From BPGX01 sp035405785 (GTDB lineage Bacteria > Bacteroidota > Bacteroidia > B-17B0 > Aurantibacillaceae), in NCBI GenBank assembly GCA_035405785.1, contig DAONJS010000001.1, positions 310,001 through 374,000 of the forward strand: 64,000 bases of DNA. The letters are read 5' to 3'. Made by a program: the position numbers and the translations under genes. This document shows, piece after piece, positions 17,306 through 24,986 of this stretch; positions within the stretch are counted from its first letter, which is position 1, and each line of letters opens with the position of its first letter. The notes under the pieces are model-generated. The model saw nothing but the letters and a program-made list of their open reading frames with translations, made no database searches and was not told the origin of the DNA.

Positions 17306-18406
17306 TTAAACATTAAATCTAAAATGCATGATATCCCCATCTTGTACAATATATTCTTTTCCTTCTATTCTTAATTTACCCGCTTCTCTGCAAGCGGCTT
17401 CTGAACCATATTTAATAAAATCTTCATACGCAATTACTTCTGCTTTAATAAATCCTTTTTCAAAGTCAGTATGAATTACGCCTGCGGCTTGTGGAGCAGT
17501 CCATCCTTTTTCTATAGTCCATGCTCTTACTTCTTTTACGCCAGCAGTAAAATAGGTTTGTAAATTAAGCAAGCTATATGCTTTTTTAATCAATTTATTT
17601 ACTCCGGGTTCATCTAAACCAAGTTCGGCTAAAAACATTTGTTTTTCTTCATAGGTTTCTAATGTTGCTATTTCACTTTCCATTTGTGCAGTAATAATAA
17701 GTACTTCAGCATTTTCTTCTTTAGCCACTTTTTCTATTTGTTCAGAATACTGATTGCCAGTTTTGGCAGAGGCTTCATCTACATTACATACATACAATAC
17801 AGGTTTTAATGTAAGCAAGTTCAAGTCCTTTATTTTTTCTTTATCTTCGTTGCTTAAATTTAATGTTCTTGCAGATTTTCCTTGTTCTAATGTTTTTTTA
17901 ATATTTTCTAAAATTTGAAATGTCTTTTGTGCTTCTTTGTCATTACCTGTTTTGGCTTGTTTTTCTATTCTTTTTAATCTTGCATCTACTGTTTCTAAAT
18001 CTTTGAGTTGTAATTCTATATCAATAATTTCTTTGTCTCTTATTGGATTAACACTGCCTTCTACATGCACTACATTAGGGTTTTCAAAACAACGAATCAC
18101 ATGCAATATCGCTTCGCATTCGCGAATATTTGAAAGAAACTTGTTGCCTAATCCTTCGCCTTTGCTTGCACCTTTTACAAGACCTGCTATATCTACAATT
18201 TCTACAGTAGTGGGTACTATATTTTGTGGTTTTACAAGTTCAGCAATTTTATTCAATCTCTCATCGGGCACAATGATGCTTCCTACATTGGGTTCTATTG
18301 TACAAAAAGGAAAATTTGCTGCTTGTGCTTTTGAATTACTTAAGCAATTAAATAAAGTAGATTTTCCAACATTTGGTAGCCCTACAATTCCACATTTTAA
18401 AGCCAT
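17306..18406 (-). CDS. ychF: Redox-regulated ATPase YchF (Obg-family)
   Basis: 366 residues, the standard length of YchF/OLA1. G1 is GLPNVGKST (residues 9-17), G3 is DIAGLVKGASKGEGLGNKF, and the G4 position reads NVDE rather than NKxD, the known change that gives this family ATP rather than GTP preference. A coiled-coil region at about 130-200 and a C-terminal TGS domain (FTAGVKEVRAWTIEKGWTA ... HFRFNV) complete the architecture. YchF associates with ribosomes and influences stress responses. Single-gene unit with a TATATTTG promoter element 20 bp upstream of the ATG. Confidence 0.97.
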   Translation of the reverse strand: MALKCGIVGLPNVGKSTLFNCLSNSKAQAANFPFCTIEPNVGSIIVPDERLNKIAELVKPQNIVPTTVEIVDIAGLVKGASKGEGLGNKFLSNIRECEAILHVIRCFENPNVVHVEGSVNPIRDKEIIDIELQLKDLETVDARLKRIEKQAKTGNDKEAQKTFQILENIKKTLEQGKSARTLNLSNEDKEKIKDLNLLTLKPVLYVCNVDEASAKTGNQYSEQIEKVAKEENAEVLIITAQMESEIATLETYEEKQMFLAELGLDEPGVNKLIKKAYSLLNLQTYFTAGVKEVRAWTIEKGWTAPQAAGVIHTDFEKGFIKAEVIAYEDFIKYGSEAACREAGKLRIEGKEYIVQDGDIMHFRFNV

Positions 18407-18425
18407 AATAAAAAATTAAAGGCGG

Positions 18426-18433
18426 CAAATATA
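18426..18433 (-). promoter_or_regulatory. -7 promoter element (TATATTTG) of ychF
   Basis: Minus-strand TATATTTG is followed immediately by CCGCC and lies 20 bp before the ychF ATG. It matches TAnnTTTG. Confidence 0.6.
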
Positions 18434-18652
18434 GTGAAAAGTGAATAGTGAAAAGTTTTGAGTTTTTAGTGATTAGTTTTGAATTTTAATTTAATAATTT
18501 GAATTGATGAATAACTAAACACTAACAAATAAAAATTCACAATGCTGACGCTTTCGGTCAGTATAGAGAACTTTAGCATCGGTACTAAAAATTTTTCACT
18601 TTTCACTTATTGCTTTTCATTTTTCACTTTTCGCTTTTCACTCTTCACTCCA
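18432..18652. repeat. Intergenic inverted tracts of AGTGAAAAGT / ACTTTTCACT with an inner hairpin
   Basis: The left part carries AGTGAAAAGTGAATAGTGAAAAGT. The right part carries several copies of the complementary CACTTTTCACTT form, so the space between ychF and the amidohydrolase gene is an imperfect long inverted repeat. In its middle, at 18542-18564, lies a GCTGACG...GGTCAG hairpin related to repeats at 33314 and 37624. Confidence 0.6.
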
Positions 18653-19637
18653 ACTTCAACCATTTTCTTGGTGCTTCGTCAAGAATAATATGTTTTTCTT
18701 TTTCAGATAAATTATTGGCGGTTCTTACTAATTCGCCCGGCACTGCTTCTCCCAAAGGAAATGGATAGTCAGAACCCTGTACAACCTTATCTACTCCTAT
18801 TTCATCAATAATGTATTTCAATAATTTTTTATCGCAAGTATGAGAATCAACCCAAAATTTACCTAAATAATTTCTTGGATTATTTGGATTATCAATAGCC
18901 ACGAGGTCTGGGCGACATTCCCATCCATGTTCTATTCTGCCAATAGTGGGAATAAATGATCCACCGCCGTGAGCAAAGCATACTCTTAAATTAGGATGTT
19001 TATCAAATACGCCGCTAAATATCATATTAGCAATAGCCCTTGCAGTTTCAGCAGGCATACCTACTAACCAAGGTAACCAGTACTTTGAAATGTATTCTTG
19101 CCCCATCATTTGCCATGGATGAATAAACAAAGCCATATCTAAACTTTCACATGCAGCAAAAAATTCACCAAATTCTTGTTCGGTTAGATTCTTCTGATTG
19201 ACATTACTGCCAATTTGAACACCCTTAAATCCAAGTGTTTTACATCTTTCTAATTCTTTAATTGCTAATGAAACATCTTGCATTGGCACAGTGGCTAATC
19301 CAACAAATTTTTTAGGGTATTGATTAATAATTTCTGCAATATGATCATTTAAAAATCTTGAAACAACTAAACCATCTTCATGTTTTGCCCAGTAACTAAA
19401 CATTACAGGAATAGTTGAAATAACCTGAATATCAATTTTGAATTTGTCCATTTCTTCTAATCTTACAGAAACATCCCAGCAGTTAATGTCAATTTCTCTA
19501 AACTTTTTATCACCTTGCATCATCCATGCCTTGTTGGGTAAGTGATGGTGAAGCGTAATAAATTCACCATATCCAAATTGTTTAGAAAAATCAGGAAGTT
19601 CTGCAGGAATAATATGGGTGTGTATATCTATTGACAT
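18645..19637 (-). CDS. Amidohydrolase, probably 2-amino-3-carboxymuconate-6-semialdehyde decarboxylase (ACMSD)
   Basis: 330 residues from the ATG at 19635-19637. The frame is open slightly further upstream, but the promoter element overlaps that extension. The protein begins MSIDIHTHIIPAELPDF, giving the HxH metal pair (H6, H8). The later FAHGGGSFIPT and GSDYPFPLGE blocks supply the further His and Asp ligands of the amidohydrolase/ACMSD subgroup. ACMSD diverts the tryptophan-kynurenine intermediate away from quinolinate (NAD) towards glutaryl-CoA or picolinate. Related decarboxylases (gamma-resorcylate, 5-carboxyvanillate) share these motifs, so the substrate is likely rather than certain. 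No other kynurenine-pathway genes are adjacent. Confidence 0.82.
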   Translation of the reverse strand: MSIDIHTHIIPAELPDFSKQFGYGEFITLHHHLPNKAWMMQGDKKFREIDINCWDVSVRLEEMDKFKIDIQVISTIPVMFSYWAKHEDGLVVSRFLNDHIAEIINQYPKKFVGLATVPMQDVSLAIKELERCKTLGFKGVQIGSNVNQKNLTEQEFGEFFAACESLDMALFIHPWQMMGQEYISKYWLPWLVGMPAETARAIANMIFSGVFDKHPNLRVCFAHGGGSFIPTIGRIEHGWECRPDLVAIDNPNNPRNYLGKFWVDSHTCDKKLLKYIIDEIGVDKVVQGSDYPFPLGEAVPGELVRTANNLSEKEKHIILDEAPRKWLKLE

Positions 19638-19650
19638 ATTTTTTTTGAAG

Positions 19651-19658
19651 CAAATGTA
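19651..19658 (-). promoter_or_regulatory. -7 promoter element (TACATTTG) of the ACMSD-like gene
   Basis: Minus-strand TACATTTG lies 13 bp before the chosen ATG. It overlaps the longer reading frame, which supports the shorter start. Confidence 0.55.
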
Positions 19659-19731
19659 CATTTAATTTGACAAAATAAATGTACAGAATCTTATAGAAAA
19701 ATAATCTATTAACAGAAAGTAAATTATTTCG

Positions 19732-19739
19732 TATTTTTG
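19732..19739 (+). promoter_or_regulatory. -7 promoter element (TATTTTTG) of nuoE
   Basis: TATTTTTG matches TAnnTTTG and lies 17 bp upstream of the nuoE ATG, in the divergent region with the amidohydrolase gene. Confidence 0.55.
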
Positions 19740-19756
19740 CAGAAAAATAAAAAACA

Positions 19757-20338
19757 ATGTCTGCACAAATTCACGGCGTTTTACCTTTTGATCCTGAAAA
19801 AAGAAAACAAATTAAATTTAGTGATGAAGCACTTCAAACAATAGAAAAAATTAAACAAAGGTATCCTGAAGGAAAACAAAAATCAGCACTTATCCCAGTA
19901 TTACATATTGCTCAGGCAGAAAATGATGGATGGCTCAGTCCAGAAGTAATGGATTATGTAGCGGAATTATTAGATATAACACCCATTGAAGTATTTGAAG
20001 TGGCAAGTTTTTATACTATGTTCAATCTTAAACCAGTTGGGAAATGTGTGTTAGAAGTTTGCAGAACCTCTTCTTGCTGGCTTAATGGGGCTAATGAAAT
20101 AGTAGAATATATTGAAAAGAAATTAGGAATAAAAGAAGGTGAAACAACACCTGATGGAATGTTTACCTTAAAAACAGTTGAATGTTTGGGTTCTTGTGGT
20201 ACTGCCCCTATGATGCAGTGCGGGGCTTCTTATCATGAAAACCTGACATTTGAAAAAATTGATGAAATTATTAAAAAATATAAATCTGAAAATAAAAGAA
20301 GAAATTATACTGATTTAGAATGGTATCACACAAAATAA
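19757..20338 (+). CDS. nuoE: NADH-quinone oxidoreductase subunit E (24 kDa 2Fe-2S subunit)
   Basis: 193 residues of the thioredoxin-like 2Fe-2S ferredoxin family. The four cluster cysteines are visible as CRTSSC and CLGSC, the C-x4-C and C-x3-C pattern of NuoE. The helical N-terminus (YPEGKQKSALIPVLHIAQ ... FYTMFNLKPVGK) is typical. NuoE carries the N1a cluster beside NuoF in the NADH-oxidising arm of complex I. It is followed after 6 bp by nuoF. The C-terminal tail (RRNYTDLEWYHTK) is somewhat longer than the core family. NuoE homologues also serve formate dehydrogenases and hydrogenases, but nothing nearby suggests that. Confidence 0.95.
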   Translation: MSAQIHGVLPFDPEKRKQIKFSDEALQTIEKIKQRYPEGKQKSALIPVLHIAQAENDGWLSPEVMDYVAELLDITPIEVFEVASFYTMFNLKPVGKCVLEVCRTSSCWLNGANEIVEYIEKKLGIKEGETTPDGMFTLKTVECLGSCGTAPMMQCGASYHENLTFEKIDEIIKKYKSENKRRNYTDLEWYHTK

Positions 20339-20344
20339 AAAATT

Positions 20345-21688
20345 ATGGGTAGAAAATTGTTATTAGATAAAGTACATATTCCAGGTATTGAAAATTATGA
20401 GGTATATCGTCAAAATGGCGGTTATACTGCAGTTGAAAAAGCATTAAAAAATTACACGCCAGATCAAATTGTTGAAGAAGTAAAAAAATCTGGATTAAGA
20501 GGTAGAGGTGGAGCAGGTTTCCCAACGGGAATGAAATGGAGTTTTTTAGCAAAGCCACAAGGTGTTCCTCGTTATTTGCTTTGTAATGCTGATGAATCAG
20601 AGCCAGGTACATTCAAAGACAGATATTTGATGGAAAAAATTCCACATCTTTTAGTGGAAGGAATGATACTTTCATCTTATGCTTTAGGTGCCAATACTTC
20701 TTATATTTATATTAGAGGAGAATATTTCTATGTTTCAAGAATTTTAGAAAAAGCCATTGCAGAAGCATATCAGCATGGATGGTTAGGAAAAAATATACTT
20801 GGGACTGATTATTCATTAGACATTTTTGTTCAGGTTGGAGCCGGGGCATATATTTGTGGAGAAGAAACTGCATTGATTGAATCATTAGAAGGTAAAAGAG
20901 GTAATCCACGTATTAAACCGCCATTTCCAGCAGTGGCAGGACTTTGGGGATGTCCAACTGTGGTTAATAATGTAGAGACAATTTCTGCGGTAGTACCAAT
21001 TGTTCAAATGGGTGGAGAAGAATATGCAAAAATTGGAATTGGAAAATCTACTGGAACAAAACTTATTTCTGCATCTGGGCATATTAATAAGCCAGGCGTT
21101 TATGAAATAGAGTTAGGATTGCCAGTAGAAGAATTCATATATTCTGATGAATACTGCGGAGGCATTAGAAATGGTAAGAAATTAAAAGCAGTTGTAGCAG
21201 GAGGTTCTTCAGTTCCTGTACTTCCTGCAGAATTGATTTTGAAGACAGCCAAAGGTGAGCCAAGATTGATGAGTTATGAAAGTTTAGCTGATGGCGGATT
21301 TCAAACAGGTACAATGCTGGGTTCAGGTGGTTTTATTGTGATGGATGAAGATACAAATATTGTAGAGAATTTATATACATTTACCAGATTTTATCATCAT
21401 GAAAGTTGCGGGCAGTGTTCGCCATGTAGAGAAGGAACTGGTTGGATGGAAAAAATTCTCAAAAAGTTTATAGATGGTACTGCTACGATGGTAGATATTG
21501 ATTTATTATGGGATATTCAAAGCAAAATAGACGGCAGAACAATATGCCCATTAGGAGATGCGGCTTCATGGCCTGTGGCAAGTGCTATCAGACATTTTAG
21601 ACATGAGTTTGAAGAAGCAGTTAAAAATAAAGGTATTAAAAGAGTTAATTTTTACAACAAAAGATGGCAAAAAGAGAAAGCAATTTAG
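20345..21688 (+). CDS. nuoF: NADH-quinone oxidoreductase subunit F (51 kDa NADH-binding subunit)
   Basis: 447 residues, a typical NuoF length. The FMN/NADH-binding glycine-rich segment GRGGAGFPTGMKW spans residues 53-65, and the second nucleotide-binding region GAGAYICGEETALIESLEG is intact. The 4Fe-4S (N3) ligands are SCGQCSPCREG near residue 353 plus the cysteine of TICPLGD near residue 400. It oxidises NADH and passes electrons to NuoE and NuoG. NuoG is not next: the following gene, 24 bp away, encodes a DUF4270 lipoprotein, so the rest of complex I must be elsewhere in the genome. Confidence 0.97.
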   Translation: MGRKLLLDKVHIPGIENYEVYRQNGGYTAVEKALKNYTPDQIVEEVKKSGLRGRGGAGFPTGMKWSFLAKPQGVPRYLLCNADESEPGTFKDRYLMEKIPHLLVEGMILSSYALGANTSYIYIRGEYFYVSRILEKAIAEAYQHGWLGKNILGTDYSLDIFVQVGAGAYICGEETALIESLEGKRGNPRIKPPFPAVAGLWGCPTVVNNVETISAVVPIVQMGGEEYAKIGIGKSTGTKLISASGHINKPGVYEIELGLPVEEFIYSDEYCGGIRNGKKLKAVVAGGSSVPVLPAELILKTAKGEPRLMSYESLADGGFQTGTMLGSGGFIVMDEDTNIVENLYTFTRFYHHESCGQCSPCREGTGWMEKILKKFIDGTATMVDIDLLWDIQSKIDGRTICPLGDAASWPVASAIRHFRHEFEEAVKNKGIKRVNFYNKRWQKEKAI

Positions 21689-21712
21689 TGGATAGAATTT
21701 GATAAAAAAACA

Positions 21713-23059
21713 ATGAAAAAATTTATATTAGTACTAACAAGCATATTTCTTTTTTTTTCCTGTAAAAAAAATACAAATAAAAGTATCATAGATAATACAT
21801 TACCAGATACTGATATTTTGCACGCAATGTATCAAGATACTTTTTCAATTATTCTTAAAACTCAAAAAATTGATACCGTTAGAACTTACAATGAGGGATT
21901 TAAGTATTTAGGATCAAATCAAGATCCTGTATTTGGTAGGACTGATGCTGAATTATATACACACTTTTCTTTACCAAATAATATCACTAATGTTGCTTTT
22001 CCTTCTGATGCTGTTGTTGATTCTGCTAAAATAATATTTGTTTTTACAGAAAATTTTGTTGGAGATACTTCTACGCCTCAAAGATACCAATGTTATCTTT
22101 TAAATCAATCATTAGACCCATCCGTAAATTATTACAGCAATGCTACTTTTTCTCATCAGTCAACGGCTTTAGCAGATATCGTTACAAAGCCCATCAAATA
22201 TAAGGGCTACAAAACTATTCAAATACCTGTATTTAATGGTTTTGCTCAATCTGTTATTTCTAATTTTCAATATCTTACAGATAATACTACATTTCAAAAT
22301 ACTTACAAAGGTTTTTACATTACAACTAAAAATACAATTCTAAATCCTTCGTCTTTACAAGGTGCTTTAATGAAAATAGATTTAGGTAATGAGGTATCAG
22401 GTTTTTATGTATATTATCATACTGGAAATCCACCAGCATTAAAAGAATCAAAAGTATATCAGTTTTCATTTAATAATTCATCTTCGGTAAGAGTTAATCA
22501 TTTTAATTATGATTATTCTTCTGGTGCTAATTCTTATTTGTATAATCAGTTAAATGGAAATTATGCTTCTGCATCTCAAAATGTTTTTGTAAAAGGATTA
22601 AATGGAACAAAAGTTTATGTTGATTTTCCTTCGCTGAAAAATTTATCTTCATTAGGTAATTATTCTATTAACAGGGCAGAGGTGGTCTTTAAAGTAGATA
22701 AAAGTTTTATTTCAAATGATGTATTTTATGCCCCACCTATTGGGATGTCTTTACTGGCATTAGATAGTGCTGGCAGAGAAATTTTTACTATTGATCAATA
22801 TAACTCAAACAATTCTTTGCTTTCTTATGGCGGAACTTATGATAAGGATAAAGGTGAGTATGTTTTTAATATCTCTCGTTATATTCAATGGATTTTAAGC
22901 GGAAAAATGAGATATTATGGAATGGTATTAGTGGCAACAGATCCAAATATCACGCTTACAGCAAGAAAAGATTTTTTTGCTGCACGGGTTGTATTGGGTG
23001 GATATAAACATCCAACATTAAAGCCCGTCTTAAAACTTTATTATACCCCTATACCATAA
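21713..23059 (+). CDS. DUF4270 family lipoprotein
   Basis: 448 residues with a lipoprotein signal peptide whose lipobox ends FFSC (cysteine 17), so it is predicted to be lipid-anchored in the envelope. The mid-region (KYLGSNQDPVFGRTDAELYT, then PSDAVVDSAKIIFVF) is typical of DUF4270, a Bacteroidota family of unknown function. The rest is beta-rich, with many Ser/Asn/Tyr residues and no catalytic motif that I recognise. It starts 24 bp after nuoF, so it may be read through from the nuo promoter. No biochemical link to complex I is known to me. Confidence 0.8.
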   Translation: MKKFILVLTSIFLFFSCKKNTNKSIIDNTLPDTDILHAMYQDTFSIILKTQKIDTVRTYNEGFKYLGSNQDPVFGRTDAELYTHFSLPNNITNVAFPSDAVVDSAKIIFVFTENFVGDTSTPQRYQCYLLNQSLDPSVNYYSNATFSHQSTALADIVTKPIKYKGYKTIQIPVFNGFAQSVISNFQYLTDNTTFQNTYKGFYITTKNTILNPSSLQGALMKIDLGNEVSGFYVYYHTGNPPALKESKVYQFSFNNSSSVRVNHFNYDYSSGANSYLYNQLNGNYASASQNVFVKGLNGTKVYVDFPSLKNLSSLGNYSINRAEVVFKVDKSFISNDVFYAPPIGMSLLALDSAGREIFTIDQYNSNNSLLSYGGTYDKDKGEYVFNISRYIQWILSGKMRYYGMVLVATDPNITLTARKDFFAARVVLGGYKHPTLKPVLKLYYTPIP

Positions 23060-23090
23060 TTTGTAATTTGCACTAATTTTTTCTTACATT

Positions 23091-23120
23091 TTGTCAATTC
23101 AAAAATTTTCCATACCTTTG
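23091..23120 (+). promoter_or_regulatory. Well-matched Bacteroidota promoter of yqgE
   Basis: TTG at 23091-23093, a 19-base spacer, then TACCTTTG at 23113-23120. This is one of the best matches in the window to TTG-N19-TAnnTTTG and lies 41 bp upstream of the ATG. Confidence 0.75.
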
Positions 23121-23161
23121 GCATACAATTTGAAGGTGAAATTTAGATTAATTCCAAAAAT

Positions 23162-23758
23162 ATGATCTTTAAAGAAAATTCATTGTCATTAGATTTTACA
23201 AATTATAAAGCACAAAAGGGAAGTTTACTTATTGCAGAGCCCTTTTCAATAGATAGTTATTTTAAAAGATCTGTTGTATTGATGGCTATTCATAATGAAA
23301 AAGAAGGTTCATTAGGATTTATCATCAATAAGCCCATTAAAAATGTTTTTTTGAGCGATATAGTGAAAATGTTTGATAATGCTACAGAATGGCCGGTATA
23401 TTTTGGTGGGCCAGTGCAAACCTCTTCTTTGTTTTATATTCACACACTTGGCGATTTAGTTGATAATAGCAAAGAGATAACTGATGGAATTTATTTTGGA
23501 GGAGATTTTGAAATCATTAAAGATTTAGTGAAAAAAAATGAAGCAAGTTCAAATGATATAAAATTCTTTTTAGGATATTCTGGTTGGGGCGAAGGACAAT
23601 TAGATGATGAGTTATTAAGAAATTCATGGCTTACAACACCTGCAACTAAAAAAATTGTTTTTGGTAATTGCTCTGGAAATAAATGTTGGCAAAAGGCCGT
23701 AAGCAGAACACCGCATTTTTATGTGGCTAACTTTCCAGAGAATGCACAATGGAATTAA
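23162..23758 (+). CDS. yqgE: YqgE/AlgH family protein
   Basis: 198 residues, close to the usual length of about 185. The N-terminal block KGSLLIAEPFSIDSYFKRSV, then EGSLGFIINKPI and the FGGPVQ segment near residue 80, are family hallmarks, as is FLGYSGWGEGQLDDEL in the second half. The family is widely conserved; AlgH was named for an effect on alginate regulation in Pseudomonas, and its molecular function is unresolved. The gene has its own good promoter and converges on the TolB-like gene with only one base between the two stop codons. Confidence 0.93.
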   Translation: MIFKENSLSLDFTNYKAQKGSLLIAEPFSIDSYFKRSVVLMAIHNEKEGSLGFIINKPIKNVFLSDIVKMFDNATEWPVYFGGPVQTSSLFYIHTLGDLVDNSKEITDGIYFGGDFEIIKDLVKKNEASSNDIKFFLGYSGWGEGQLDDELLRNSWLTTPATKKIVFGNCSGNKCWQKAVSRTPHFYVANFPENAQWN

Positions 23759-23759
23759 T

Positions 23760-24830
23760 TTAATCTTTCCACTCTACTAAAAATAAATTTGTATCTCTTG
23801 TATTGTTATTATTTCTGTTAGAAGAAAAAATGAGTTTTTTGCCATCGGGTGAAAACATTGGAAATGCATTGAAATTACTCTCAGTGGTGATTTGTTCTAA
23901 ATTTTTTCCATCAATATCAATCATATAAAGTTGAAAGTCATATCCTCTTTGGCTGTGATGATTAGATGAAAAAATAATTTTTTTTCCAGAAGGATGAAAA
24001 AATGGTGCCCAGTTCGCTTTACCTAAATGTGTAACTTGTTGTAGGTTTTTACCATCAGCATCACAAACAAAAATTTCCATATTGGTGGGTGCTACAAGGT
24101 TTTGAGTAAGAAGTTCTTTATATTCTTTTATTTCTTCTTCAGTTTTTGGACGAGATGCACGGAATACAATTTTACTTCCATCGGGTGAAAAGAAAGCACC
24201 GCCGTCATATCCTAATTCATTTGTAATTTGCACAGGATTGCTACCATCAATGTTCATTACCCAAAGTTCAATATCACCGCTTCTGGTAGAAGTAAATACA
24301 ATTTTATCACCTTTTGGAGATACAGTTGCTTCTGCATCGTAGTAATTATTATCAGTAAGTTGTTTGACAATTTTACCATTTAAATCTGCAACAAAAATAT
24401 CATATTCAGGATAAAGAGGCCATACATATTTCCCTTTAATATGAGGCACTGGCGGACATGAATCCATTTTGTGATGTGTAGAAGCAAAAAGAATATGTTT
24501 ACCATCAGGAATAAAATAAGAGCAAGTGGTTCTACCTTTTCCTGTGCTAATTTTTTTGAAAGAAGATTCTTTAGATAAATCTTTGTTTTTAATTTTTTTC
24601 AAATCTAAATAATAAATTTGATCGCAGGAAACATTCCAGTTTTTATTAGTAACCTGAAAAGTAAGTTTAGTGCCAGTTTTATCAAAATAGGCCTCAGCAT
24701 TATCGCCACCAAATGTTAGTTGTTGAATGGATTTGAAATGTTTTTTTTCTTGTTCAGAAATAAGTGAAGTAGGTGTTTGACTCATTAAAGTTGAACTAAT
24801 GAGTGTAATTGAAATTATAGAACGAAACAT
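23760..24830 (-). CDS. TolB-like PD40 beta-propeller protein
   Basis: 356 residues with an N-terminal signal sequence (MFRSIISITLISSTLMSQ). At least five PD40/WD40-like blades follow, each with variants of FSPDGKKIIFSSNR: SPKGDKIVFTSTRSG, SPDGSKIVFRASRP, HPSGKKIIFSSNHHS and SPDGKKLIFSSNRNN. It is predicted to be a periplasmic or surface propeller. Such proteins can be binding scaffolds or detached propellers of dipeptidyl-peptidase-like enzymes, but no peptidase domain is present. The upstream region has only a degenerate -7 element (TACATTCG). Convergent with yqgE. Confidence 0.85.
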   Translation of the reverse strand: MFRSIISITLISSTLMSQTPTSLISEQEKKHFKSIQQLTFGGDNAEAYFDKTGTKLTFQVTNKNWNVSCDQIYYLDLKKIKNKDLSKESSFKKISTGKGRTTCSYFIPDGKHILFASTHHKMDSCPPVPHIKGKYVWPLYPEYDIFVADLNGKIVKQLTDNNYYDAEATVSPKGDKIVFTSTRSGDIELWVMNIDGSNPVQITNELGYDGGAFFSPDGSKIVFRASRPKTEEEIKEYKELLTQNLVAPTNMEIFVCDADGKNLQQVTHLGKANWAPFFHPSGKKIIFSSNHHSQRGYDFQLYMIDIDGKNLEQITTESNFNAFPMFSPDGKKLIFSSNRNNNNTRDTNLFLVEWKD

Positions 24831-24931
24831 ATAATAAATTTAGTTAGATTTTAGAGCGGCGAATGTAAGTAAATGTTTTGATGGGAATTTAAATAGATAA
24901 AAGAAAGTTTTTTTGATTAGAATTTTTTTTG

Positions 24932-24939
24932 TAAATTTG
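24932..24939 (+). promoter_or_regulatory. -7 promoter element (TAAATTTG) of the unknown envelope protein gene
   Basis: TAAATTTG lies 47 bp upstream of the ATG. A TTG at 24913-24915 lies 16 bases before it, a shorter spacer than usual. Confidence 0.45.
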
Positions 24940-24986
24940 TATTGAATTTTAATTAAAAGCATTTTCAAAAAAATTAAAAGGTTTAT

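Noticed and set aside
18645..24830. A functional gene cluster uniting ACMSD, NuoEF, DUF4270, YqgE and the TolB-like protein
   Set aside because: The genes lie on both strands, have separate promoters and belong to unrelated pathways; nothing suggests a joint system.
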